This document shows positions 16,495 to 25,778 of a stretch of 64,000 bases of DNA, in pieces. Origin of the DNA: Salinibacillus xinjiangensis. Lineage in GTDB: Bacteria > Bacillota > Bacilli > Bacillales > Alkalibacillaceae. The number at the start of each line of letters is the position of its first letter. Within the stretch, counting starts at the first letter, position 1. The position numbers and the translations under genes were made by a program. The notes under the pieces are model-generated. The model ran no database searches and was not told where the DNA came from. It was given only the letters and a program-made list of their open reading frames with translations. Location of the stretch: contig NZ_WJNH01000005.1 of NCBI RefSeq assembly GCF_009649735.1, forward strand, positions 62,001 to 126,000, written 5' to 3'.

Positions 16495-17661
16495 TTAGGA
16501 TCCTTTATGAAACTTTTTCATACTTCTTTTTAATAAAGTCCATATTCCAGCCTCTTCAATTGTTTCATTAACAACGAGCGGGGTCTCAGATAACACCTTG
16601 TCACCTGCTTTAAGCTTTAAAACGCCCACTTGCTGCCCTTTCTTGATGGGCAATGATATGTCTTTTTTATATTTAACAACTTCCTCTAAGTCTCCCGCTT
16701 CATCGCCTTTTCTCATTAAAATAGATACTTTATCACCTGTAACAACATTAACCTTTTCTTGCTCGGCATTTATCAACGTCATTTGATCTACAGGTGCAAA
16801 TCGGTCATAAACTGGCTTCGTTTCATATTGCTGAAACGCATAGTCTAGCATAGTAGAAATATCGCTATTACGTTTTTTGGTTGTCTCAGCTCCCATTGCA
16901 ACAGCGATAACACGCATATCATCGCGTTTAGCAGTTGCAGTCAGGCAATATTTGGCCTCGCTTGTGTAGCCCGTTTTTAGCCCATCGACACCTTTATAAA
17001 ATTTCACAAGTTTATTGGTATTCACAAGCCAGAATTCATCCTCTGTTCCTTTTCTTAAATAATCATCATAAACGCTTGTATAGTCTGTGATTTTTTCATA
17101 CTTCAGTAATTCTTTTGCCATTAATGCCATATCATGGGCTGTACTGTAATGGTCCTTTGCTGGTAACCCTGTTGTATTCTTAAATTGGGTGTTCTTTAAA
17201 CCTAATTCTTTAACCTTTTTGTTCATTTGTTCAACAAAGGCCTTTTCACTTCCCGCAATACGTTCCGCTAGGGCAACAGAAGCATCATTTCCTGAAGCAA
17301 TTGCTACACCTTTGAGTAGATCCTCAACAGTCATTTCCTCTCCTTCTTCTAGGAAAATTTGGGACCCACCCATCGATGCCGCGTACTCACTTACCCGTAC
17401 TTTTTCATCTAATTTTAAATTTCCTTTTTCTAATGCTTCCATAATTAAAATCAATGTCATAATTTTGGTCATACTTGCTGGGGGTAATTGTTCGTCAGCA
17501 TTTTTGTTATACAGAACTTTGCCTGTATCCTTTTCCATCAATATGGCTGACTTAGAGTTTTCCGCTAAATCTACTTTGGTTTGTTCTTCAGCTTGGACAG
17601 GTAATACGATTGATGATGTCATCAAACAAAATAGAGTTAGTACAGTTGCTAATTTTTTCAT
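16495..17661 (-). CDS. dacF: Sporulation D-alanyl-D-alanine carboxypeptidase DacF
   Basis: 388-aa secreted PBP5-type carboxypeptidase acting on forespore/cortex peptidoglycan. Signal peptide MKKLATVLTLFCLMTSSIVL (cleavage near QAEEQ). Motifs: SMTK (acyl serine), SGN in IASGNDASVA, KTG in DGLKTGYT; C-terminal PBP5 domain and amphipathic anchor. Upstream of spoIIA as in B. subtilis. A paralogue of dacB in this window (same fold, different stage of expression). A weak sigma-F-like sequence is upstream, which I do not annotate. Confidence 0.95.
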   Translation of the reverse strand: MKKLATVLTLFCLMTSSIVLPVQAEEQTKVDLAENSKSAILMEKDTGKVLYNKNADEQLPPASMTKIMTLILIMEALEKGNLKLDEKVRVSEYAASMGGSQIFLEEGEEMTVEDLLKGVAIASGNDASVALAERIAGSEKAFVEQMNKKVKELGLKNTQFKNTTGLPAKDHYSTAHDMALMAKELLKYEKITDYTSVYDDYLRKGTEDEFWLVNTNKLVKFYKGVDGLKTGYTSEAKYCLTATAKRDDMRVIAVAMGAETTKKRNSDISTMLDYAFQQYETKPVYDRFAPVDQMTLINAEQEKVNVVTGDKVSILMRKGDEAGDLEEVVKYKKDISLPIKKGQQVGVLKLKAGDKVLSETPLVVNETIEEAGIWTLLKRSMKKFHKGS

Positions 17662-17825
17662 AAAAGTCCCTCCACCTTCCTGTTATGTAGGAATATCGTT
17701 AATCTTTACCTTATTACCATCTGTAAAACCTAGAAAAACTAACCCAGCATTTTTGTTTTTCTAGAAGGTTTCTCTATTCATCTTTCATATTTTTTCCATG
17801 ATTGCTGAAAATTATAAGTATAAAA

Positions 17826-17857
17826 AAAGAAAATCCTGTCTTTAATCAGGATTTTCT
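17826..17857 (-). terminator. Terminator of the drm-pupG-pdp operon
   Basis: AGAAAATCCTG and CAGGATTTTCT pair around TATTAAAGA-type loop; TTTTTTTA follows on the minus strand. Confidence 0.85.
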
Positions 17858-17869
17858 AAGAACTGCTTA

Positions 17870-19174
17870 CTATTCTTTTATCACACCATGAATGAGAGTT
17901 GGAGAATCTACATGATTTTCAGTTATGGTAATGTTTTCGTATAGCCTATTTTTAATTTCCTCCACATCCTCATGGTTGGCATGAAGAGTAAGTAATGATT
18001 CCCCTTTTTGCACTTGATCTCCTACCTTTTTATTTAGCACCAGACCGACCGCTAAATCAATCTCAGATTCTTTTGTAGCTCTTCCGGCTCCTAATAGCAT
18101 TGCCGCTTTTCCAATTTCGTCGGCTACCATCTCTTTGACATAACCACTTTCTGAAGCTGGCAAATCAATCTGATATGAAGCCCGAGGTAAAAGAGATGGA
18201 TCATCAACTACTCTTTCATCTCCACCCTGGGACTTGATAAACGTCTTGAACTTCTCTAACGCCTTACCATTTTCCATATTGGCACGTAATTTTTCTCTGG
18301 CTTCCTCTAAAGATGAGGCTTTATTAGCTAATACAACCATCTGGCTACCTAGTGTTAAACACAATTCTGTTAAATCCTCAGGACCTTTCCCTTTCAGTGT
18401 GTCCATAGCTTCTTTTACTTCTAGAGCATTACCAATTGCTTTTCCTAGCGGCTGGCTCATTTCACTTATTACAGCCATCGTTTTTCTACCTACGCGGTTA
18501 CCTATGGATACCATTGCTTCAGCAAGTTTTCTTGATTCCTCTTCACTTTTCATAAAAGCGCCGGCGCCTGTTTTCACATCTAATACAATTCCATCAGCAC
18601 CAGCAGCAATCTTTTTACTCATGATGGAGCTAGCAATCAATGGAATAGAATTGACGGTTGCCGTCACATCGCGAAGGGCATAAAGCTTTTTGTCAGCCGG
18701 CGTTAGATTCCCAGTCTGGCCAATCACTGCTACTTTGTTTTGGTTTACTAATTTTATAAAATCCTCTTTTTCCATCTCAACCGAAAAACCTGGTATGGAT
18801 TCTAATTTATCGATTGTACCACCTGTATGCCCTAATCCCCGTCCACTCATTTTGGCAACAGGAACATCCAATGAGGCCACTAATGGCGCTAAGATAAGTG
18901 TTGTTGTATCCCCTACTCCACCAGTAGAATGTTTATCGACTTTGACTCCATCAATAGAGGAAAGATCAATGGTATCACCTGAATTGACCATCGCCATCGT
19001 TAAATGGGCCCGTTCTTCTTCTGACATATCTCTAAGGAAGACAGCCATACAGAAGGCACTGGCTTGGTAATCAGGAATGTCGCCCTTTGTATATCCCTCA
19101 ATAAAAAAATCAATTTCTTCTTTTGTGAGCTCCACTTGATCTCGTTTTTTTGAAATTACATCGTACATTCTCAT
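17870..19174 (-). CDS. pdp: Pyrimidine-nucleoside phosphorylase
   Basis: 434-aa family 3 nucleoside phosphorylase; splits uridine/thymidine with phosphate into base and (deoxy)ribose-1-phosphate. Signature [16 protein letters not shown] with the phosphate loop and [18 protein letters not shown]. Length and domain order (alpha domain, alpha/beta domain, C-terminal hammerhead) are normal. Last gene of an operon with pupG and drm: the sugar phosphate it makes is isomerised by Drm. Confidence 0.95.
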   Translation of the reverse strand: MRMYDVISKKRDQVELTKEEIDFFIEGYTKGDIPDYQASAFCMAVFLRDMSEEERAHLTMAMVNSGDTIDLSSIDGVKVDKHSTGGVGDTTTLILAPLVASLDVPVAKMSGRGLGHTGGTIDKLESIPGFSVEMEKEDFIKLVNQNKVAVIGQTGNLTPADKKLYALRDVTATVNSIPLIASSIMSKKIAAGADGIVLDVKTGAGAFMKSEEESRKLAEAMVSIGNRVGRKTMAVISEMSQPLGKAIGNALEVKEAMDTLKGKGPEDLTELCLTLGSQMVVLANKASSLEEAREKLRANMENGKALEKFKTFIKSQGGDERVVDDPSLLPRASYQIDLPASESGYVKEMVADEIGKAAMLLGAGRATKESEIDLAVGLVLNKKVGDQVQKGESLLTLHANHEDVEEIKNRLYENITITENHVDSPTLIHGVIKE

Positions 19175-19203
19175 TTCCTAATACCCCCATAAAAAGGCGT
19201 TAC

Positions 19204-20022
19204 TTATTCAGGTAATGTTCCTACAATCTCTTTCACAAAGCTTAAAAAATGCTGTCGAACCTGCTCTGTTGTCTCGATTACTTCTTCATGTGAAAGAGGC
19301 TGGTCTAAAATACCTGCTGCCATATTTGAAATGCAAGAGATACCGAGAACCTTTAACCCTGCATGGTTCGCTACAATTACCTCAGGAACTGTGGACATTC
19401 CTACTGCATCCCCACCTAAAGTACGTAGCATGCGAATTTCAGCACCTGTTTCATAAGTGGGACCTGGATTGCCGACGTATACTCCTTTTTGCACGGATAA
19501 TTGTAGCTTGTCTGCACATGCCTCAGCATGCTTGATTAACTTTTTATTATAGGCCTCTGACATATCCGGGAAGCGAGGGCCCATTTCCTCTTCATTAGGT
19601 CCAATAAGCGGATTGTCACCCATCATATTAATGTGGTCTTGAATCAGCATTAAATCTCCAGGCTGAAAGGATTCATTAATGCCTCCAGCTGCATTTGTAA
19701 CGATCAATTGACTGACTCCAAGAGCTTTCATCACTCTAACTGGAAATGTTACTTGTTCCATTGTATACCCTTCATAATAATGAAAACGGCCTTGCATGGC
19801 GATAACTTGCTGCCCCTCTAAGGAACCGACAACGAGCTGACCTTTATGTCCAGCAACGGTTGATTTTGGGAAGTGTGGAATTTCCTCGTAGGGAATGGCA
19901 ATCGGATTCTCAATTTCCTCAGCTAACACACCAAGTCCCGAGCCTAAAATTAAACCAAGGCTCGGCTTTTGTTGATTAAGTTTACTTGAAATAAATGATG
20001 CTGCATCTTTCATTTTACTCAT
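19204..20022 (-). CDS. pupG: Purine-nucleoside phosphorylase (trimeric type)
   Basis: 272-aa PNP of the low-molecular-mass trimeric class, cleaving guanosine and inosine. Conserved LGSGLGVLAEE phosphate-binding loop, MQGRFHYYEGY, LIVTNAAGGINESFQPGDLM and PGPTYETGAEIRML. It lies 13 bases after drm and 29 bases before pdp, all in one nucleoside salvage operon. Confidence 0.96.
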   Translation of the reverse strand: MSKMKDAASFISSKLNQQKPSLGLILGSGLGVLAEEIENPIAIPYEEIPHFPKSTVAGHKGQLVVGSLEGQQVIAMQGRFHYYEGYTMEQVTFPVRVMKALGVSQLIVTNAAGGINESFQPGDLMLIQDHINMMGDNPLIGPNEEEMGPRFPDMSEAYNKKLIKHAEACADKLQLSVQKGVYVGNPGPTYETGAEIRMLRTLGGDAVGMSTVPEVIVANHAGLKVLGISCISNMAAGILDQPLSHEEVIETTEQVRQHFLSFVKEIVGTLPE

Positions 20023-20035
20023 TGATTAGGTCCTC

Positions 20036-21214
20036 CTACTTTATATCCTTTAAAAAGCTTTCACCATGTTCAGGCATTTTTACTTTAAAGTTTTCAGCTA
20101 CAGTTGCTCCAATATCGGCAAAGGTTTTCCGTACAGAAAGCTCTTGACCACGTTCAATACCCTTATGGTAGACAAGAAGAGGAACCACCTCACGTGTGTG
20201 GTCTGTTCCATGATGGACAGGATCATTCCCATGGTCAGCTGTAATGATAAGCACATCATCTTCACGTAGCTTATCTAACACTTCAGGTAAGCGCTGATCA
20301 AATGCCTCTAAAGCCTCCCCATAGCCCTGTGGATCACGACGGTGGCCATATTTTGCATCAAAATCAACTAAATTGAGAAAGTTTAAGCCATGAAAATCTT
20401 CATCCATGGATGCCACCAGTTTAACCATACCATCTAAATTATCCTTTGTACGAATCGATTTTGTTACGCCTTCACCATCATATATATCTGAAATTTTGCC
20501 GAGAGCTATCACATCATAGCCCTCATCTTTCAGTTCATTCATTACCGTTCGACCAAATGGTTTTAACGCATAATCATGTCGATTGGATGTTCTTTCAAAT
20601 GCATCTGGCTTCCCAATAAATGGTCGTGCAATCACTCTACCTACCATATATCTCTCATCTTTTGTCAGTTCACGTGCAATTTCACAAATTTCGTATTGCT
20701 CATTAATAGAGACTACTTCTTCGTGTGCTGCAATTTGGAGTACAGAATCAGCTGATGTATAAACAATAAGTGCTCCTGTTTCCATATGTTCTTCACCAAG
20801 TTCCTTGATGATTTCAGTTCCTGAAGCCGGTTTATTTCCAATGATTTTACGTCCTGTTTTCTCTTCTAATTGCTGTATTAACTCAGGTGGGAATCCATCC
20901 GGAAACGTTTGAAACGGCTTGTCTATGTACAAACCCATAATTTCCCAATGGCCAGTCATTGTATCCTTACCATTTGATGCTTCCTGCATGATGGTATAAT
21001 GTGCCATCGGGCTATCCGCTTTTTCAATTCCATTTATTTCTCGAATATTGCTTAGACCCAGTTTTCCCATGTTTGGCATGTTCAGGCCATTCATACGCTC
21101 TGCAATATGCCCTAACGTATCTGCGCCCTTGTCGTTAAACTTCCCTGCATCAGGTGCTTCCCCAATTCCTACCGAATCTAATACAATTAAAAAAGTTCGT
21201 TTAAATGTTGTCAT
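20036..21214 (-). CDS. drm: Phosphopentomutase
   Basis: 392-aa metal-dependent mutase of the alkaline phosphatase superfamily, interconverting (deoxy)ribose-1- and -5-phosphate. Mn-binding motifs: [13 protein letters not shown] near the N-terminus and [17 protein letters not shown] at the C-terminus. First gene of the salvage operon; a 13-bp palindrome TCCTATAATAGGA at 21224-21236 overlaps its Shine-Dalgarno site. Confidence 0.96.
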   Translation of the reverse strand: MTTFKRTFLIVLDSVGIGEAPDAGKFNDKGADTLGHIAERMNGLNMPNMGKLGLSNIREINGIEKADSPMAHYTIMQEASNGKDTMTGHWEIMGLYIDKPFQTFPDGFPPELIQQLEEKTGRKIIGNKPASGTEIIKELGEEHMETGALIVYTSADSVLQIAAHEEVVSINEQYEICEIARELTKDERYMVGRVIARPFIGKPDAFERTSNRHDYALKPFGRTVMNELKDEGYDVIALGKISDIYDGEGVTKSIRTKDNLDGMVKLVASMDEDFHGLNFLNLVDFDAKYGHRRDPQGYGEALEAFDQRLPEVLDKLREDDVLIITADHGNDPVHHGTDHTREVVPLLVYHKGIERGQELSVRKTFADIGATVAENFKVKMPEHGESFLKDIK

Positions 21215-21223
21215 GAAAATCCC

Positions 21224-21236
21224 TCCTATAATAGGA
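21224..21236. promoter_or_regulatory. Palindrome covering the drm ribosome-binding site
   Basis: TCCTATAATAGGA is a perfect 13-bp palindrome whose minus-strand right arm forms part of the TAGGAGGG Shine-Dalgarno. A hairpin would mask ribosome binding; it could equally be a DNA operator. Confidence 0.4.
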
Positions 21237-21295
21237 CATTCCCTAAATCGATGTTGAATATGAATGAATCCACACCTAGAATAGCTTTCCCAAAT

Positions 21296-22183
21296 TTAAG
21301 CTCTCGGATGAAAGGTTTTATAAATGTCCTTCAATCTTGATTTGGTCACATGTGTATAAATTTGAGTTGTGGAAATATCAGCATGACCTAGCATTTCCTG
21401 TACCGCACGTAAATCAGCTCCATTTTCTAATAAATGGGTAGCAAACGAATGCCGTAATGTATGGGGAGTAATTTCCTTCCGAATCCCTCGATCACGAGCA
21501 ATCCCTTTTAATATTTTCCAAAACCCTTGCCTAGACATTGGCTTTCCACGGTTATTTAAAAATAAAGCATCCTCTTTTTTTCCTTTTAATAAGGCACCAC
21601 GAGCTGTATCTATGTAATCCTGTACCGATTTTTGGGCATGGGTACCCAATGGAATTATTCGTTCCTTAGATCCCTTTCCAAAGCAGCGGACAAAACCCAT
21701 CGTTAAATGGAGATCATTCATTGTAAGAGATAATAGCTCTGTAACACGTAAGCCCGTTGCATATAAAACTTCTAGCATGGCGCGATTCCGAATGACAAGA
21801 GGGTCTTTCCCCTGTAACTCTAGTAAACTTTCGACTTCCTCACTGGAAAGAATTTTTGGTAGTTTTCGTTCCTTTTTAGGTGTTTCAATATGTAAACTGG
21901 GGTCCTGTTCCACCCCTGCCTCACGTATTAAAAATTGATGAAAGGCGCGAATAGTGGACAAAAAGCGTGCAACGGTTGATGCGGAACGACCTAGACTATG
22001 TAAGTGATTCAGAAATTGCATTACGTGCAGCCGTTGAATGGCATGTACATCTGTTATGTGAGACTTGTCCTTTAAAAATTGCTGATACTGCCTTAAGTCA
22101 CGCTCATATGATTTTAATGTATTCTCCGATAATCCACGTTCAATCGTTAAGTAATGCAAGAAATCCTTTATTTCATGCTTCAT
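21296..22183 (-). CDS. xerD: Site-specific tyrosine recombinase XerD
   Basis: 295-aa integrase-family enzyme resolving chromosome dimers at dif with XerC (RipX in B. subtilis). N-terminal SAM-like domain ([21 protein letters not shown]), catalytic domain with [13 protein letters not shown] (Arg I), [20 protein letters not shown] (His/Arg box) and the nucleophilic Tyr in STTQIYTHV. Normal length; four bases downstream of yqzK. Confidence 0.96.
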   Translation of the reverse strand: MKHEIKDFLHYLTIERGLSENTLKSYERDLRQYQQFLKDKSHITDVHAIQRLHVMQFLNHLHSLGRSASTVARFLSTIRAFHQFLIREAGVEQDPSLHIETPKKERKLPKILSSEEVESLLELQGKDPLVIRNRAMLEVLYATGLRVTELLSLTMNDLHLTMGFVRCFGKGSKERIIPLGTHAQKSVQDYIDTARGALLKGKKEDALFLNNRGKPMSRQGFWKILKGIARDRGIRKEITPHTLRHSFATHLLENGADLRAVQEMLGHADISTTQIYTHVTKSRLKDIYKTFHPRA

Positions 22184-22186
22184 TTG

Positions 22187-22405
22187 CTATTCTCCTAATC
22201 GAAAAAAAATAGAAACCCGATCCAACCAATTGGAATCTTCTAATTCAAACACCTTAACAGCATTACCTTCTGGTTGATTATATCGATGAAAATTTTCATA
22301 TTCTTCATGCATCATTCGTAACCCAAAATAAAAGAAAAATGTACAAACCACAAAGATAAAAAAGACTTTGAAAAACTCTTTAAAATATTGGTACCATCTT
22401 GTCAT
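22187..22405 (-). CDS. yqzK: Small membrane protein YqzK (DUF4227)
   Basis: 72 aa with one TM helix (FKVFFIFVVCTFFFYFGL, about residues 11-30) and a charged C-terminal half ending SIFFRLGE. Matches the DUF4227 family, which always sits next to xerD in Bacillaceae. Stop and xerD start are four bases apart. Function unknown. Confidence 0.9.
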   Translation of the reverse strand: MTRWYQYFKEFFKVFFIFVVCTFFFYFGLRMMHEEYENFHRYNQPEGNAVKVFELEDSNWLDRVSIFFRLGE

Positions 22406-22582
22406 GTTTTTAGCTCCTTTTTATTCCAATGTTTAAAAGGACTTAGTACAAGATATGCCAATTCTATTGTGATTTATACTAAAAATACTTTAACCTTATT
22501 AGAAATTCCAGACATACACAAAATAACGTAACGAAATATAGATCATTTGTAAATAGATACTACTACTATATTATATAAAACA

Positions 22583-22618
22583 AAAAACCCTTTTCCAACA
22601 ACATGAAAAAAGGTTTTA
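22583..22618 (-). terminator. Terminator after fur
   Basis: Minus strand AAACCTTTTTT and AAAAGGGTTT pair around CATGTTGTTGG, then TTTTGTTTT. Confidence 0.75.
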
Positions 22619-22627
22619 CCTAACGTT

Positions 22628-23095
22628 TTATGACGATAAAGCTGTATTTGTTTTACTATCAGCCTGACATTTGCGGCAAACGCCGTGGAATGTTAAGCGA
22701 TGATCCTTTACTTTAAAACCCCAATCGCTCTCCACAATTTTCTCTACATCCTCTAGTAAATCATCTTCAATCTCTTCTACAGAGCCACATTCACCACAAA
22801 CAAGGTGATGATGGAAATGTTCGGCGCCTTCCTTTCGAAGGTCATATCTTGATACGCCATCTCCAAAATTAATTTTATCAACAACTTTTAATTCAGATAA
22901 CAGCTCCAGTGTGCGGTACACGGTGGCTAAACCAATTTCAGGCGCTTTCTCTTTTACGAGGAGGTATACATCTTCAGCGCTTAAATGGTCTTCCTCATTT
23001 TCCAATAAAACACGCACTGTCGCTTCCCGTTGCGGTGTCAATTTATAGCTTTGGGAATGCAGCTGCTTTTTTATCTTTTCTATTCGGTGTTCCAT
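22628..23095 (-). CDS. fur: Ferric uptake regulator Fur
   Basis: 155-aa iron-responsive repressor. Winged helix at residues 15-80 (RLTPQREATVRVLLE-like start; LATVYRTLELLSELKVVD recognition region), then the metal-binding dimerisation domain with HFHHHLVC and two structural CXXC pairs (CGEC, CRKC). Gene order xerD-yqzK-fur-spoIIM matches B. subtilis. A consensus promoter and PerR box precede it. Confidence 0.95.
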   Translation of the reverse strand: MEHRIEKIKKQLHSQSYKLTPQREATVRVLLENEEDHLSAEDVYLLVKEKAPEIGLATVYRTLELLSELKVVDKINFGDGVSRYDLRKEGAEHFHHHLVCGECGSVEEIEDDLLEDVEKIVESDWGFKVKDHRLTFHGVCRKCQADSKTNTALSS

Positions 23096-23124
23096 ACGTT
23101 TCCCTCCCTCGTAACTCCACCTTC

Positions 23125-23153
23125 ATTATAAGCAGACACAAGGGAAGTGTCAA
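23125..23153 (-). promoter_or_regulatory. Consensus sigma-A promoter of fur
   Basis: Minus strand TTGACA, 17-base spacer, TATAAT: both hexamers perfect. Start point would be about 25-30 bases upstream of the fur start. Confidence 0.85.
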
Positions 23154-23154
23154 A

Positions 23155-23169
23155 TTAAAATAATTATAA
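23155..23169 (-). promoter_or_regulatory. PerR box upstream of fur
   Basis: TTATAATTATTTTAA matches TTATAATNATTATAA at 13 of 14 defined positions and abuts the -35 hexamer. B. subtilis fur is a PerR target. A second, weaker half-match (10/14) is at 23175-23189. Confidence 0.7.
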
Positions 23170-23202
23170 TCTGTTTAGAATAATCATTTTAATTTAATAA
23201 AA

Positions 23203-23844
23203 TTATAAAGCCCAGTCAACAATGATTCTCATTGCATTTGGTGAGATGAATGTCTCGACGATTGATCCTATAAGCGCAACAACCATCACTACAATAAGAA
23301 CAGTAGAATATTGGGTTATATGTTTACGAATGGATTGCTGATAAATTTTTGCTGAGAATAACCGTCTAATTAAATGTAAGGAAAAAATCATGGCAAAGCT
23401 GCCTGCTATTAGATAGGCCGGAATCAAGAACACATTATGAGGTGCTACCGAAGCCGTCGCCATAAGCAATCCATGCCAGCCCATTTGGTTTACCAAAAAA
23501 CCGACAGAAAAGCCAATCACAATTCCTTTCATAAAGATAAAAAGCCAGATGATAGGAATCCCAATTATGGATAAACCGAGAATAAATATGAGCAAAATGT
23601 ATTTAAAATGATAGAAGAAACTTGACTGAAATAACTCCTTTACTTCGAGACCCGAGCCATCCTTTACATCTTCAAAAAATTGATGGAGGTAGAAAAATAA
23701 ATCTAGTTTTTGAATCGTGTTCATACTGTTTACGATAATCGCTCCAAAAATGATGCCTATTAAAAATAATACAAACATAAACACGTAGATACTACTATAT
23801 TCATTTAATTGAATATTTGAACGTATGTTTTTCCTCTTTAACAT
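23203..23844 (-). CDS. spoIIM: Stage II sporulation protein M
   Basis: 213-aa membrane protein of the SpoIID-SpoIIM-SpoIIP engulfment complex that degrades septal peptidoglycan in the mother cell. Five TM helices; DUF95 features include YIFMFVLFLIGIIFGAIIVNS and the PHNVFLIPAYLIAGSFAM segment. Length matches B. subtilis (214). A sigma-E-like promoter lies upstream. Confidence 0.94.
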   Translation of the reverse strand: MLKRKNIRSNIQLNEYSSIYVFMFVLFLIGIIFGAIIVNSMNTIQKLDLFFYLHQFFEDVKDGSGLEVKELFQSSFFYHFKYILLIFILGLSIIGIPIIWLFIFMKGIVIGFSVGFLVNQMGWHGLLMATASVAPHNVFLIPAYLIAGSFAMIFSLHLIRRLFSAKIYQQSIRKHITQYSTVLIVVMVVALIGSIVETFISPNAMRIIVDWAL

Positions 23845-23889
23845 GCTTATCCTCCATTCAAAGTGTCTATTAAATCTTTATCTATTTCC

Positions 23890-23919
23890 ACTCTATGAAA
23901 TGAATAAAAAAAATAGACC
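23890..23919 (-). promoter_or_regulatory. Sigma-E-like promoter of spoIIM
   Basis: Minus strand GGTCTATT (-35), 14-base spacer, CATAGAGT (-10, CATANNNT). spoIIM is sigma-E dependent in B. subtilis. Confidence 0.5.
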
Positions 23920-23947
23920 ATTTTAAATAGAGGATTTTTATTTTCTA

Positions 23948-25117
23948 CTATTTCTTCACCTTGCCATATTTCCCTCCACCACCTGCTAGTAAAGATAGGT
24001 TTCCTTCTCTCATTTCTTTAATCATCCGGATTAAATCCTTTGAGCAAACCTCTGCTAACTCTTGGTCTGTGGCATGATGGAGAATGTACATTTCCGTACC
24101 AATTTGCGACAGCATTTTTTCCAATGTTTTCGGTCCGAGCTTAGGCAAATATTCAAGCGGAACTTGATGAATATATGGAGGTCTTTCTCGTTTGGGACTC
24201 ACCCTGACATCCGCTAGCTCCCCAATACGCTCTGACACTCCTTTAATAATGGTTTTATGGCCACATTTTTCACAGGGCCCCCCGTACTTTGCCGGTGATA
24301 AGCAATTGGCACAAACGGTTGAGTGATATTTCCCTAATAATGGATTCATCCCATAATTGGCCACAATTCCTCTATCGTCCTTCGAAGCAAGTGCTTTTTT
24401 AAGCTCCATAAAGGTTGGAGCCTTCATTCGTATTTTTTGATATTCACGGGCAATCTTTTTTAAAGAATGAGCATCAGAATTGGTGAGAAAGGTGTATGAA
24501 TGTAACTCACTGATTTGATCTGCCATCTGCGTATCTGAGCTTAGCCCGAGCTCAACTGCATCTATGAGTTCGGGAATGAGAATCTCTTCTAGGCTTGCCA
24601 CAACACCTTTTCCAAATAAACTCTTAAATGGCGTGAAGATATGCGCTGGAATAAACACTCCCCCAAGCTCTTTCACCTGTTTTTGCAGGTTATGGGCATT
24701 TTCGTAAATTCTTTGTGAGCTTAAGGTAATGTTTTTTACACGCTTCCCGAACCAGTCAGTAAACTGCTGCATATGATATAGATCCTCAAAAAAACATAGG
24801 ACATGAATGGGGCCTTGGCAATTGTCATCATACACTTCAATTTCTGAGCCTAACAGAAGAGTAACATTTCCATATTGAATGCCTCCATCCTCTAAGGGTT
24901 CGGCGTCTCCTTTTTCAATGAGCTGTATGAGCTCCTCCTGTACAGCTGGAACATGTCCATCAATAATTCCCACCATGTCTAGCCCTTTTCGTTTAGAGGA
25001 TTCATGGAGAATATTCGTTAGGGTTAACGTTTTGGATGCAGTAATTTTGACAGGCTTCCCGTACATCGTGTTTCCAATATGTACGTGTAAATCAACAAAA
25101 TAATCTTGAAGCATCAT
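23948..25117 (-). CDS. yqxK: Endonuclease Q-like PHP-domain nuclease YqxK
   Basis: 389 aa. N-terminal PHP metal-dependent hydrolase domain (DLHVHIG, IDGHVPAV, GVFIPAH, LTNSDAH), a zinc ribbon (CANCLSP...CEKCGHK, about residues 270-292) and a C-terminal helix-hairpin-helix-like part (LPKLGPKTLEKMLSQIG). This is the EndoQ architecture; archaeal and Bacillus EndoQ cuts DNA 5' of deaminated bases and abasic sites. Three bases after nudF, same strand; gene order nudF-yqxK-spoIIM as in B. subtilis. Confidence 0.88.
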   Translation of the reverse strand: MMLQDYFVDLHVHIGNTMYGKPVKITASKTLTLTNILHESSKRKGLDMVGIIDGHVPAVQEELIQLIEKGDAEPLEDGGIQYGNVTLLLGSEIEVYDDNCQGPIHVLCFFEDLYHMQQFTDWFGKRVKNITLSSQRIYENAHNLQKQVKELGGVFIPAHIFTPFKSLFGKGVVASLEEILIPELIDAVELGLSSDTQMADQISELHSYTFLTNSDAHSLKKIAREYQKIRMKAPTFMELKKALASKDDRGIVANYGMNPLLGKYHSTVCANCLSPAKYGGPCEKCGHKTIIKGVSERIGELADVRVSPKRERPPYIHQVPLEYLPKLGPKTLEKMLSQIGTEMYILHHATDQELAEVCSKDLIRMIKEMREGNLSLLAGGGGKYGKVKK

Positions 25118-25120
25118 AAG

Positions 25121-25663
25121 TTACATTCCTTTTGTATTTAAATATAGTACAGCATAGGCCGTTTTAGCATCGTAAATTTTTTGTTCTATCACAAGCTGAT
25201 TGGCCTCCTCTAAAGTACATTCCATTAACTCCACAAATTCATCTTCATCAGGCGCCATCGGACTTTCTACTTTTTCTAGGTCTTTGGCTATATAAAGGTG
25301 AATCAATTCATCAGCAAAGCCTGGTGATGTATAAAAAGAAATCACATGTGTCAGCTCATGGGATGTGTATCCTGTTTCTTCCTCAAGCTCCCGAAGTGCC
25401 GTACGCTTTGGTTCCTCTCCTTTTTCGAGTTTTCCGGCTGGAATTTCCACAAGACTTCTTTCTAAAGGTTTTCGGTATTGTTCGACCATGACTATTTTAT
25501 TATCCTTAGTCACCGGGATTATCGCGACTGCTCCGGGATGTTTGACAATTTCTCGCTTGGATGTCTTTCCATTTGGTAGCTGGACTTCTTCATGTAGTAA
25601 ATTAATGACTTTACCTTCAAATATCGTTTCAGATTGCAGTGTCTTTTCTTCAAACTTCTTCAT
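25121..25663 (-). CDS. nudF: ADP-ribose pyrophosphatase NudF
   Basis: 180-aa Nudix hydrolase cleaving ADP-ribose to AMP and ribose-5-phosphate. Complete Nudix box GKLEKGEEPKRTALRELEEE followed by TGY, and the family's EQYRKPLERSLVEIPAG substrate loop. Likely in operon with yqxK. Confidence 0.93.
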   Translation of the reverse strand: MKKFEEKTLQSETIFEGKVINLLHEEVQLPNGKTSKREIVKHPGAVAIIPVTKDNKIVMVEQYRKPLERSLVEIPAGKLEKGEEPKRTALRELEEETGYTSHELTHVISFYTSPGFADELIHLYIAKDLEKVESPMAPDEDEFVELMECTLEEANQLVIEQKIYDAKTAYAVLYLNTKGM

Positions 25664-25778
25664 GTTTTCATCCCCTAAACTTTTTCTCCTATCTTATCAT
25701 AAACAACCGTTAGATTTGTCATACTCTCCCTTCATTCATTACAATAAAGCTAGTCATGAACTGGAAAGGATGGATAAG

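Noticed and set aside
16441-16495. Copy of the dispersed hairpin element between spoIIAA and dacF
   Set aside because: ATTTCGCCAAATTACG only superficially resembles GACTTTCGCCATT; no arms pair.
17189-17764. 191-codon open frame on the plus strand across dacF and its leader
   Set aside because: Antisense of the conserved penicillin-binding motifs; no domain seen.
22406-22582. Small coding gene between yqzK and the fur terminator
   Set aside because: No open frame with an acceptable Shine-Dalgarno and hydropathy pattern; I see only AT-rich leader sequence.
25365-25778. N-terminal extension of yqkF (additional 138 codons)
   Set aside because: It runs antisense through nudF and ignores the normal start with correct length for aldo/keto reductases.
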